Source: Allobrachymonas sp. | GTDB lineage: Bacteria > Pseudomonadota > Gammaproteobacteria > Burkholderiales > Burkholderiaceae_C | Length of the DNA stretch: 12,126 nucleotides | Direction: 5' to 3' | Assembly (NCBI GenBank): GCA_030538335.1 | Contig: JAUNUE010000031.1 | Span: 1-12,126, forward strand | Shown here: positions 1-6,134 of the stretch, piece by piece | How positions within the stretch are numbered: position 1 is the stretch's first letter | Layout of the letters: the number at the start of each line of letters is the position of its first letter | The notes under the pieces: generated by a model | The model's input: only the letters and a program-made list of their open reading frames with translations | Databases searched by the model: none | Told to the model about the DNA's origin: nothing | Program-made: the position numbers and the translations under genes

Positions 1-211
1 CCCCACGCCCGAAAAGGAAAAGGCGCTTGACGACGACCGCAAACCCGGCCCGCGCGATGTGAAGATTTTGAAGTACAGCAAACGCGGCGGCCAGCGCCCC
101 GAAGTGCGCATGGTGCGCGTGCTGGGCAACGAGCGCCTCACGTCCAGCGGCAAGGTCAAGCGCGCGCGGCCCAAACAGGTTTCGGCCAAGAAGCGGCAAA
201 TCGGCAGTTGA
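1..211 (+). CDS. C-terminal tail of an unidentified protein (5' truncated)
   Basis: An open frame enters from the left edge (first full codon at base 2) and ends at TGA 209-211, giving about 69 residues. The visible part is hydrophilic and basic: an acidic patch EKEKALDDD, then RDVKILKYSKRGGQRPEVRMVRVLG, then a Lys/Arg-rich end (KVKRARPKQVSAKKR). High G+C with G/C-ending codons fits the rest of the chromosome, so the frame is probably real. Basic tails like this are common on RNA- or DNA-binding proteins of Burkholderiales (RNA helicases, pseudouridine synthases, RNases), but no catalytic domain is visible and I do not recognise the family. The frame choice is fairly secure; the function is unknown. 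Confidence 0.6.
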   Translation, partial: PTPEKEKALDDDRKPGPRDVKILKYSKRGGQRPEVRMVRVLGNERLTSSGKVKRARPKQVSAKKRQIGS

Positions 212-275
212 ACCGCCTTGATTGCAGCGTATACCCAGACACGGGGGCATCGATAAACAAAAGGACAGAATAGCC

Positions 276-995
276 ATGGATCTTTTGTTTTATTATATTT
301 TTATATATCCATTGTTTTTTCTGGCCGCAGCATTTAGCGACTATATTTATATTGCAACCATAGTCTTGGCTATTCTCGGTATTATATTTTTGGTTTTGTT
401 CAGAAAAGACAAGCAAACAGGAGCCCGATTCACCGTTGATCGATTCAAAAACCTGCCATCTGCATTCATCATTTTTTCAGGTATTGGATTGGGGGTGGTG
501 GTTGCGCTTGCATCGATCGTGGCAATGGCCCTTTTCAATCAAAAACCACCCTCCCGCCTCCCCACGTCAACCATTAAAGCGGAGACCATTGTTGGAATTC
601 AAACGGGAAGCAATTTTGAGGCTGACCCAATTATTCTGGCAAAAGATGGAAAAACCTATACCTACGTCAATAATCGTTATTATTCAGCAGATAAATCACA
701 TCCAAAAACAAGAAGCAAAGCATGCGAGCCGCAATATACTGACAATATTGAAAAATTTGCCGGAAAAACTGTTTCCTGCCAAGAGGTACAACCTGTGGGA
801 GAATGGTGCCCAGCACCTTACACCGTGGTCGCCAATACATTCGAGGGTGACATATGGATACTTCAAGAGCACCGCCCATGTGGTTTTGGAGGCCTCATGT
901 TTTCTGTTATTTTTGGCTTCTTTGGTTTGATTTTCAGCCTGCTGCTCATTTCCGTAAAAAATTCATATCTCCAAGCTGACAAAAGGAAAGAATGA
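276..995 (+). CDS. hypothetical four-helix membrane protein with Cys-containing extracytoplasmic loop
   Basis: This 239-residue protein was not recognised. ATG 276 is chosen because AAGGA (261-265) lies 10 bases upstream; the frame is open to ATG 222, but that adds 18 polar residues with no ribosome site. Hydrophobic segments lie at about residues 3-20, 24-42, 62-87 and 207-227. Charges in the loop at 43-58 (RKDK, RFK) and in the C-terminal tail (KNSY..KRKE) predict both ends inside and the region 88-206 outside. That loop holds four cysteines (150, 168, 178, 202), able to form two disulfides, and a KDGKTYTYVNNRYY stretch. The gene is far more AT-rich than its neighbours: sampled lines 301-360 and 661-720 are each 33% G+C. 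This suggests horizontal acquisition. It stands alone, 64 bases after the preceding gene and 76 before the glycosyltransferase. Confidence 0.8.
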   Translation: MDLLFYYIFIYPLFFLAAAFSDYIYIATIVLAILGIIFLVLFRKDKQTGARFTVDRFKNLPSAFIIFSGIGLGVVVALASIVAMALFNQKPPSRLPTSTIKAETIVGIQTGSNFEADPIILAKDGKTYTYVNNRYYSADKSHPKTRSKACEPQYTDNIEKFAGKTVSCQEVQPVGEWCPAPYTVVANTFEGDIWILQEHRPCGFGGLMFSVIFGFFGLIFSLLLISVKNSYLQADKRKE

Positions 996-1071
996 TTTAT
1001 TTGCCATTCAGAACCAAGCATGAGGGCGTAACCGTGTCAACAACTTTCTCCAACAGATCTCTATAACCGCA

Positions 1072-2175
1072 ATGCACCCGGAACTGATCGTTACCAACCT
1101 CAAGAAACGCTATACCGGCGTTTCGGGAACCATCAACGCGCTGATGCCGGTGCAAAGCCAAAAGCTTGCCATCGGGTTTGTAGGGCAAAACATGCCCGGC
1201 GTTGAGCAGGCGCGCAAGGAGCATCCGGATACCGTCCGGCACCTGGGGCTTGGCCAGGCCATTGCCCTGTCACTCAAGCACAGGATCAGCAAAGACAACC
1301 CGCGCAAGATCATCTGGCATGTGCGCCGCGACCATGAAATGATGATCGCGATTTTTTTGCGCGATGTCTTGCGCGCGCCGATTTCCATCGTCTTTACTTC
1401 TGCGGCCAAACACCGGCACTCATTCTTTCCGCGCTGGTTGATCAGGCAGATGGATGCCGTTATTGCCACCACGCCTGCCGCAGCTTCTTTTCTGGGCAAC
1501 ACCACTTCCGTGGTCTACCATGGCGCTTCACTGACCCGCTTCAAGCCACCGGAAAACCAGCATACGGTCTGGCAGGAATCAGGCTTGCCAGGAAAATACG
1601 GCATAGGTGTTTTTGGAAGAATCCGCCCCAGCAAGGGGACAGACATTTTTGTGGATGCCATGATCCAGGTCTTGCCGCACCACCCTGACTTTACGGCCAT
1701 CATCACCGGAGACTGTCTGCCGCAACATCAGTCCTTCAAGAACGGATTGATCCAGAAAATCAAGGCTAATCATCTTGAGAGCCGCATTGTTTTTCTGGGC
1801 AATCTGCCACCCGAAGAAATACCCCTGTGGTACCAACGGGTGCTGATCATGGTTGCCTGCCCGAGGTACGAACCGTTCGGCATCACGCCGCTGGAAGCCA
1901 TGGCCAGCGAATGCGCTGTGGTAGCGAGTGCGACCGGCGCCTTTGAAGACATTGTGCAGGAAGACCAGACCGGATACGTCGTTCCCACCGATGATGCAAA
2001 TGCCCTGGCCCACCGGGTTGGTGCGTTAATGCAAGATCCAGAGTTTGCCGTTCAGATGGGCAAAGCTGGGCATGCGCGGGTGACACAGCATTTTTCGATT
2101 GAGCATGAAGCTGCCGGCATACAGGCCGTGTATGACCAGCTTTGGAATAAAGACCTGCAGCTGGCCGATGGATAA
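1072..2175 (+). CDS. glycosyltransferase family 4, likely LPS core type
   Basis: This 367-residue protein has the GT-B, GT4 layout. The N-terminal acceptor half includes IIWHVRRDHEMM (80-91) and FTSAAKHRHSFFPRWLIRQMDAVIATT (108-134). The C-terminal nucleotide-sugar half begins near FGRIRPSKG (181-189). The GT4 signature E-x7-E is present as EPFGITPLE, with Glu267 and Glu275, followed by ASATGAFEDIV and GYVVPTDD. The middle segment resembles lipopolysaccharide core mannosyltransferases of the LpcC type, so transfer of a hexose from a nucleotide sugar to the LPS core at the inner membrane is likely; donor and acceptor are inferred. No signal peptide or membrane helix is present. ATG 1072 is the first usable start after an in-frame stop at 1021-1023; no clear Shine-Dalgarno precedes it. 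Its end overlaps the DNA glycosylase start. G+C appears moderately lower than in the housekeeping genes. Confidence 0.88.
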   Translation: MHPELIVTNLKKRYTGVSGTINALMPVQSQKLAIGFVGQNMPGVEQARKEHPDTVRHLGLGQAIALSLKHRISKDNPRKIIWHVRRDHEMMIAIFLRDVLRAPISIVFTSAAKHRHSFFPRWLIRQMDAVIATTPAAASFLGNTTSVVYHGASLTRFKPPENQHTVWQESGLPGKYGIGVFGRIRPSKGTDIFVDAMIQVLPHHPDFTAIITGDCLPQHQSFKNGLIQKIKANHLESRIVFLGNLPPEEIPLWYQRVLIMVACPRYEPFGITPLEAMASECAVVASATGAFEDIVQEDQTGYVVPTDDANALAHRVGALMQDPEFAVQMGKAGHARVTQHFSIEHEAAGIQAVYDQLWNKDLQLADG

Positions 2176-2671
2176 AGCGCTCAGGGCTTTTGCGCCGCTC
2201 GGTAATGAAAATACAAAGGTATTGGTACTGGGCAGCTTCCCCAGCGAGCGCTCGCTGCAGATGCAGCAGTACTACGCGCATCCGCAAAACCAGTTCTGGC
2301 ACATTCTGGGCGCCCTGTGGCATATCGACTTGCCCACCCTGCCCTATGAACAACGCTGTGCCGAAGCGCTGCGACGCGGACTGGGCATCTGGGACGTTTA
2401 CGCCAGTTGCGAGCGCCAAGGCAGCCTCGACAGCGCCATCCACAACGCCACCGTCAACGACTTTGCCGCACTTGCCCGCCAGTGCCCGCAACTGCAGGCC
2501 ATTGCACACAACGGCAGCGAGAGCTGGCGCCACCACAAGCACGCGGCATCATTGGGCTTGCCAGTGTACAAGCTGCCTTCGACCAGCCCGGCCAACGCAA
2601 GCTGGAGCTTTGAGCGCAAGCTGCAAGCGTGGCGCGAAGTGTTCATGGCGCATGGCTTGTGCGCAGGCTGA
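2168..2671 (+). CDS. DNA-deoxyinosine (hypoxanthine) glycosylase, UDG superfamily
   Basis: This 167-residue protein belongs to the uracil-DNA glycosylase superfamily, most like the family 6 hypoxanthine-DNA glycosylases, which excise deaminated adenine (hypoxanthine) and start base-excision repair in the cytoplasm. Visible motifs are LGSFPSERSL (21-30), YYAHPQNQFW (35-44, with a conserved Asn41), GLGIWDV (71-77) and, near the C terminus, LPSTSPANA (136-144), the equivalent of the UDG motif-2 loop. Length matches the family. ATG 2168 is chosen: the start lies in ATGGATAA, so the gene overlaps the glycosyltransferase stop by 8 bases and is probably translationally coupled to it. The longer frame from ATG 2099 only reads through the glycosyltransferase tail. 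No strong Shine-Dalgarno is present, in keeping with coupling. The substrate is inferred from family; a G:U/G:T-type mismatch enzyme is the alternative. Confidence 0.85.
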   Translation: MDKALRAFAPLGNENTKVLVLGSFPSERSLQMQQYYAHPQNQFWHILGALWHIDLPTLPYEQRCAEALRRGLGIWDVYASCERQGSLDSAIHNATVNDFAALARQCPQLQAIAHNGSESWRHHKHAASLGLPVYKLPSTSPANASWSFERKLQAWREVFMAHGLCAG

Positions 2672-2685
2672 GCCAGAACAAGCCC

Positions 2686-2703
2686 AACAAAAGCGCTTTT
2701 GTT
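2686..2703. repeat. perfect 18-bp palindrome after the DNA glycosylase gene
   Basis: AACAAAAGC (2686-2694) is followed directly by its reverse complement GCTTTTGTT (2695-2703), 14 bases after the glycosylase stop. The right arm is T-rich (TTTTGTT), so it may fold into a weak terminator for the glycosyltransferase-glycosylase unit. With no spacer, a dyad binding site is the alternative. There is no clean U-tract beyond the stem. Confidence 0.5.
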
Positions 2704-2786
2704 CGTTCATGCCGTGCCGAAGGCACTGGTCACTTTCGGCAACACCTGTTACCCCTTCGCGTCGCACAAAAAGTACCCCTGTTGCC

Positions 2787-2792
2787 TATACT
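2787..2792 (+). promoter_or_regulatory. possible -10 element for the DGN-repeat gene
   Basis: TATACT matches five of six bases of the sigma-70 -10 consensus and lies about 115 bases before the ATG of the secreted protein gene. No good -35 hexamer is found at 16-18 bases upstream (17-base spacing gives GCACAA). It would place the structured repeats at 2832-2876 in the transcribed leader. The call is weak. Confidence 0.25.
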
Positions 2793-2831
2793 GGATTTGA
2801 AAAAACGCACGCTCGATGCGGCCTTTCTTTC

Positions 2832-2876
2832 CAGTGCGTCTTCTTCAAAACCGGTTCAAAACCGGATTACGCACTG
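2832..2876 (+). repeat. nested hairpins with tandem 11-bp repeat in the leader of the DGN-repeat gene
   Basis: An outer inverted repeat pairs CAGTGCGT (2832-2839) with ACGCACTG (2869-2876). Inside it TTCAAAACCGG occurs twice in tandem (2844-2854 and 2855-2865). The junction also forms a tight hairpin, CCGGTT (2851-2856) with AACCGG (2860-2865) around a CAA loop. The structure ends 17 bases before the Shine-Dalgarno at 2894-2900, so it could influence mRNA stability or translation. All pairs are perfect in the sequence; function is inference. Confidence 0.55.
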
Positions 2877-2906
2877 CGCCTTTCCAAACCATCAAAGGAG
2901 TCTCCC

Positions 2907-3350
2907 ATGCTGTATTCCAGATATCTTGCGCCCCTCGCCCTGCTTGCAGCCACTTTGTTTGCCGCCACTGCAGTTCAGGCCAATGACCGCATTTGTCGCG
3001 GCACCATCAGCGGCCAGACCATCGACGGCAACGTCAAGGTACCCAAAGGTGCCAGTTGCGTTGTGACCAACAGCAAAATTGACGGTAACATCCAGGCGCA
3101 AGGCGCTTCATCGGTCATCGTGCGCAACAGCAACGTTGACGGCAACATCCAGCTCGATAAAGGTGGACGGGCCAATATCCGCAGCAACCGCGTCAATGGC
3201 GACATTCAACTGTTTGGCAACCGCGGCTCACTCGTGGTGCAAGGCAATACCGTAGACGGCAACCTGCAGTGCAAGAGCAACAGCCGCCGCCCCACCGGAG
3301 GCCGCAACCAGGTGGATGGCAACAAGGAAGACCAGTGCGCGCGTCTATGA
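2907..3350 (+). CDS. secreted DGN-repeat protein, predicted small parallel beta-solenoid
   Basis: This 147-residue protein has a clear Sec signal peptide: MLYSRY, a hydrophobic core, then a signal peptidase I site after VQA (residue 25), leaving a mature start of NDRICRG. ATG 2907 follows AAAGGAG (2894-2900) with a 6-base spacer. The mature part is made of repeats marked by IDGNV (39), IDGNI (58), VDGNI (77), VNGDI (96), VDGNL (116) and VDGNK (136), spaced 19, 19, 19, 20 and 20 residues apart. Between them lie Asn/Ser-rich turns (VVTNSK, VIVRNSN, ANIRSNR, VVQGNT). This periodicity fits a right-handed parallel beta-helix with an asparagine ladder. Cys30, 51, 122 and 144 flank the repeats and may form capping disulfides. 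It should be periplasmic or exported; no catalytic motif is seen and the role is unknown. It has its own leader and is probably monocistronic. Confidence 0.85.
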   Translation: MLYSRYLAPLALLAATLFAATAVQANDRICRGTISGQTIDGNVKVPKGASCVVTNSKIDGNIQAQGASSVIVRNSNVDGNIQLDKGGRANIRSNRVNGDIQLFGNRGSLVVQGNTVDGNLQCKSNSRRPTGGRNQVDGNKEDQCARL

Positions 3351-3392
3351 CTGGCGCGTTTTTCAAGCACGCTGAATATAAGAACGCGCCAG
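3351..3392. terminator. bidirectional terminator-like hairpin between convergent genes
   Basis: CTGGCGCGTT (3351-3360) pairs perfectly with AACGCGCCAG (3383-3392) around a 22-base, AT-rich loop. It begins on the base after the stop of the secreted protein gene and ends one base before the stop codon of suhB on the other strand, so it fills nearly the whole 43-base gap. Neither side has a U-tract, so it is not a canonical intrinsic terminator; it may block read-through or protect both 3' ends. Confidence 0.5.
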
Positions 3393-3393
3393 A

Positions 3394-4242
3394 TCAGGGC
3401 TGGGCAGGATCTGCGGCATGCCCCGGTGCCGCCGCCTTGTAACGGCTGTATTTTTCGAGCTTCTGCACCATCAGGGCATAGATTTTCGGGTTGGCGGCCA
3501 GGCATTCGCCCGCATGCAAAAAGTCGGCTTCGCCGGTGAAGTTCCCCACCAGGCCGCCGGCCTCTTGTACCAGCAGGCTGCCTGCGGCAATGTCCCAGGG
3601 CTTGAGGTCGGTTTCAAAAAAAGCGTCGGTAAAACCCGCAGCCACATACGCAAGATCGAGCGCGGCCGAGCCGGGGCGGCGCACGCCTGCGGTGCTGCGC
3701 ATCATGTCCATGAACATTTGCATGAACTGCTCGTAATCCTGCCCGGGGCGGAACGGAAAACCCGTGCTGACCAGGCTGTCGGCCATGCGTATGCGCTTGC
3801 TTACGCGGATGCGGCGGTCGTTGAGGAAAGCGCCGCGCCCGCGCGTGGCGGTGAACAGGTCGTTGCGCGAAGGGTCGTACACCACGGCCTGCTCCATCTT
3901 GCCGCGCACCTGCAGCGCAATGCTCACGCTGTAAACCGGAAAGCCGTGGATGAAGTTGGTGGTGCCATCGAGCGGGTCGATGATCCAGACGTAATCGCTG
4001 CCCTGCTTGCCGCGCTCGCTGCCCGATTCTTCGGCCAGAATGCCGTGCTGCGGGTAGGCCGTCAGCAGCGTTTCGATGATGGCATTTTCTGCTGCCTGAT
4101 CCACCTCGGTGACAAAGTCGTTGGACTGTTTCAGTGATACGCGCACCGCCTCTACATCAAGCGAAGCACGGTTGATAAGGGTGCCAGCGGCACGGGCGGC
4201 CTTGATGGCCACATTGAGCATGGGGTGCAGGGAAGCAGTCAT
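3394..4242 (-). CDS. suhB: inositol-1-monophosphatase family protein (SuhB)
   Basis: This 282-residue member of the Mg2+-dependent, Li+-sensitive phosphatase family hydrolyses myo-inositol-1-phosphate and related sugar phosphates. In E. coli SuhB also joins the rRNA antitermination complex. Metal and catalytic residues are all present: Glu71 in GILAEESG, Asp89 and Asp92 in WIIDPLDGTTNF (86-97), and Asp217 in WDIAAGSLLVQEAGG (216-230). The N terminus LHPMLNVAIKAARAAG is typical of betaproteobacterial SuhB. ATG 4242 is used, but many homologues begin close to MHPML, and an internal ATG at Met8 (4221) is possible; neither has a clear Shine-Dalgarno. The C-terminal about 20 residues (RYKAAAPGHAADPAQP) form a low-complexity tail. 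It is divergent from the alpha/beta hydrolase and convergent with the DGN-repeat gene. Confidence 0.93.
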   Translation of the reverse strand: MTASLHPMLNVAIKAARAAGTLINRASLDVEAVRVSLKQSNDFVTEVDQAAENAIIETLLTAYPQHGILAEESGSERGKQGSDYVWIIDPLDGTTNFIHGFPVYSVSIALQVRGKMEQAVVYDPSRNDLFTATRGRGAFLNDRRIRVSKRIRMADSLVSTGFPFRPGQDYEQFMQMFMDMMRSTAGVRRPGSAALDLAYVAAGFTDAFFETDLKPWDIAAGSLLVQEAGGLVGNFTGEADFLHAGECLAANPKIYALMVQKLEKYSRYKAAAPGHAADPAQP

Positions 4243-4399
4243 AACGGAGGAAGAAGAACCAGGAGATGGACGGACGATACCGCCAGCAAACCGTGAATTT
4301 TAAACGAGGCTCCCCAGGCTATTGATCTGCCAAAAACACACCGCCTGCAAAAAGCAGAATTTCAGAAGAAAATAAGTGCAAATACCATTTCCCCGCTCC

Positions 4400-5230
4400 A
4401 TGTCCACCAAAGCACAAATCGTTTTTTCGCACGGCAACAGCTTTACCGCCGCCACCTACAACGTCATGCTGCAAGCCTTGCAGGATCGCGGCTTCGAAGT
4501 CTTGGCACTTGAAAAATTTGGCCACAACCCTCGCTACCCCGTTACCAACAACTGGCAGCCCATGACGCAGGAGCTGGTTGATTTCTGTGCGAAGCATCCG
4601 CCTGCAGAAGGGCAAGCGCGTTATCTGGTGGGGCATTCAATGGGGGGCATTTTGAGCCTGATGGCGGCTGCCCAGCACCCGCAGCTTGCCCAGGCGCTGG
4701 TCTTGCTCGATTCCCCCGTGCTTGCGGGCTGGCGTGCGGCATTTGTGCGCTACGGCAAGCGTACGCCGTGGCTGCAGCGGTATTCACCGGGGCGCGTCAG
4801 CCAGAGAAGGCGCAACGAATGGCCCGACCTGCCTGCCGTGCAACGCCACTTTGCCAGCAAGGCCCTGTTTGCCAACTGGCACCCGCAGGCACTGCACGAT
4901 TACATCCACCATGGCACGCGGCCCGAACCCAGCCCGACCGAGCCGCAGCGCCACACGCTGGCGTTTGACCGCAAGGTAGAAACCGATATCTACAACACCC
5001 TGCCCGACCATGTCGAGCCTTTGCTGCGCCGCCACCCGCTGCAGATACCGGCAGCGTATATTGGCGGCACCGAATCGCGCGAAATGCGCCAGGTGGGGTT
5101 GGCATTGACGCGGCGCATCACGCAAAACCGCATCTACCTTTTGCCGGGCGGCACGCACCTGTTCCCGATGGAGCAGCCCGAAAAAAGCGCCGACATGGTG
5201 GTGCAGGCGCTCAAGGATATGGGCCAGTAA
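4400..5230 (+). CDS. alpha/beta hydrolase
   Basis: This 276-residue alpha/beta-hydrolase-fold protein has no signal peptide, so it is probably cytoplasmic. Visible are the oxyanion-hole strand IVFSHGNSF (7-15), the nucleophile elbow VGHSMGG with Ser80, and the catalytic His253 in LLPGGTHLFPMEQPE. The acid residue is not obvious: the usual position after strand 7 reads YIGGTESREM, with Glu rather than Asp. An Arg-rich lid segment follows (RYGKRTPWLQRYSPGRVSQRRRNEW). It is likely an esterase or similar enzyme acting on a small substrate; the substrate cannot be told. Start is ambiguous: ATG 4400 has no Shine-Dalgarno, while GTG 4376 adds eight residues and is preceded by a purine-rich AGAAGAAAAT. 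It is divergent from suhB (157-base gap) and ends 3 bases from the convergent lipoprotein gene. Confidence 0.87.
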   Translation: MSTKAQIVFSHGNSFTAATYNVMLQALQDRGFEVLALEKFGHNPRYPVTNNWQPMTQELVDFCAKHPPAEGQARYLVGHSMGGILSLMAAAQHPQLAQALVLLDSPVLAGWRAAFVRYGKRTPWLQRYSPGRVSQRRRNEWPDLPAVQRHFASKALFANWHPQALHDYIHHGTRPEPSPTEPQRHTLAFDRKVETDIYNTLPDHVEPLLRRHPLQIPAAYIGGTESREMRQVGLALTRRITQNRIYLLPGGTHLFPMEQPEKSADMVVQALKDMGQ

Positions 5231-5233
5231 ATC

Positions 5234-6010
5234 TCAGGGTGTCTTGACAGGCAAGCCTGTTTTGGCATCAAACAGGACTTTTTGCGTCTGCCCGTTGGCG
5301 CCGGGAAAGTCGTGGAACACGGCGCGCATCAGGTACGGCATGACGGTGTTGAGCGCCACCGGGCGGCCTGTGTATTCCGCACTGCCGTCAAACACCACAG
5401 GTGCTGCGGCTCCCTTGGCTTTTGCGACTTGCCCACGATCAGCAATGCGCACGCGCAGCAGGTAGCTTTGCATGGGTTGCATTACCACACGCTCGCCCCA
5501 GTTATCGTAATAATCGTCGTAGCCAAAAGGGTAGCTCCACGAAACGCCTGCGCCCACCCCGTGGCGCCAGCGCCCACCGCCATAGCCCAGTCCAAAGCGC
5601 CACATCGGGCGCATCACTGGCACCCGCGTTTCTACCATCACACGGCGTGACTGCACCGCCATGCTTGCAGCCATGCGCGCCTGCTCAGGCTGGGCGGCTG
5701 GCGTCAGCCCCTGTGTCTGCAACTGCTGTGCCAGTTGCGCCTCGTAGGCCCTGGCTTCCAGATCAGACAGAACGACCGTTTGCGCGGCACCCAGCGGTTG
5801 GGCAGTTGCCGCAGACGATGGTGCATCAGCGGGCGCAGCCACAATGGCATAGCTGGCCTGCTGCCCCTGCGCCGGCCATTGGTGAAAGCGCGTGACGTTG
5901 GTACTCACCGTACTGGCACAACCGGCCAGCACAAAAGTCAACCCCACCACCATGCCCAAACCGGCACGGCGGGCATTTCCTGCTATCTGTTTCTGCAACC
6001 AAGGCACCAT
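5234..6010 (-). CDS. DUF4136-like outer-membrane lipoprotein
   Basis: This 258-residue protein has a long basic N region (KQIAGNARR), a hydrophobic stretch and a lipobox VLAGC with Cys31, so it should be lipidated. The residue after Cys is Ala, not Asp, which favours sorting to the outer membrane by the usual Lol rule. The body resembles DUF4136 lipoproteins: a start like TNVTRFHQW, a helix LEARAYEAQLAQQLQTQGL (84-102), and a Gly/Trp/Tyr-rich segment at 137-171 (WRFGLGYGGG, PFGYDDYYDNW). ATG 6010 follows AGGAG (minus strand of 6018-6022) with a 7-base spacer. It is the last gene of the minus-strand block, 124 bases after uppP, and ends 3 bases from the hydrolase gene on the other strand. The function of the family is not established. 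Confidence 0.85.
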   Translation of the reverse strand: MVPWLQKQIAGNARRAGLGMVVGLTFVLAGCASTVSTNVTRFHQWPAQGQQASYAIVAAPADAPSSAATAQPLGAAQTVVLSDLEARAYEAQLAQQLQTQGLTPAAQPEQARMAASMAVQSRRVMVETRVPVMRPMWRFGLGYGGGRWRHGVGAGVSWSYPFGYDDYYDNWGERVVMQPMQSYLLRVRIADRGQVAKAKGAAAPVVFDGSAEYTGRPVALNTVMPYLMRAVFHDFPGANGQTQKVLFDAKTGLPVKTP

Positions 6011-6134
6011 GGCAAATCTCCTGACCAGTTACGACGCCTGTTGTACCTCAAAGCTTCGGCCATGTACAGGAACTATGTATCTGCTGGCCGCACTTTCAGG
6101 GCAACGATGTGTAAGAAGGGATACAAGCGCCACT

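Noticed and set aside
2190..2906. Upstream extension of the DGN-repeat protein frame through the glycosylase gene
   Set aside because: The glycosylase is encoded in another frame over 2168-2671, and the signal peptide and AAAGGAG site fix the real start at 2907.
3418..4137. Open frame of 239 codons antisense to suhB
   Set aside because: Ala/Arg/Val-rich with no motifs; the minus strand has the full inositol monophosphatase active site.
4243..4399. Search for divergent promoters between suhB and the hydrolase
   Set aside because: TTGATC at 4322-4327 and a TAAAAT-like box on the minus strand near 4300 are present, but neither pairs with a partner hexamer at 16-18 bases, so no promoter was called.
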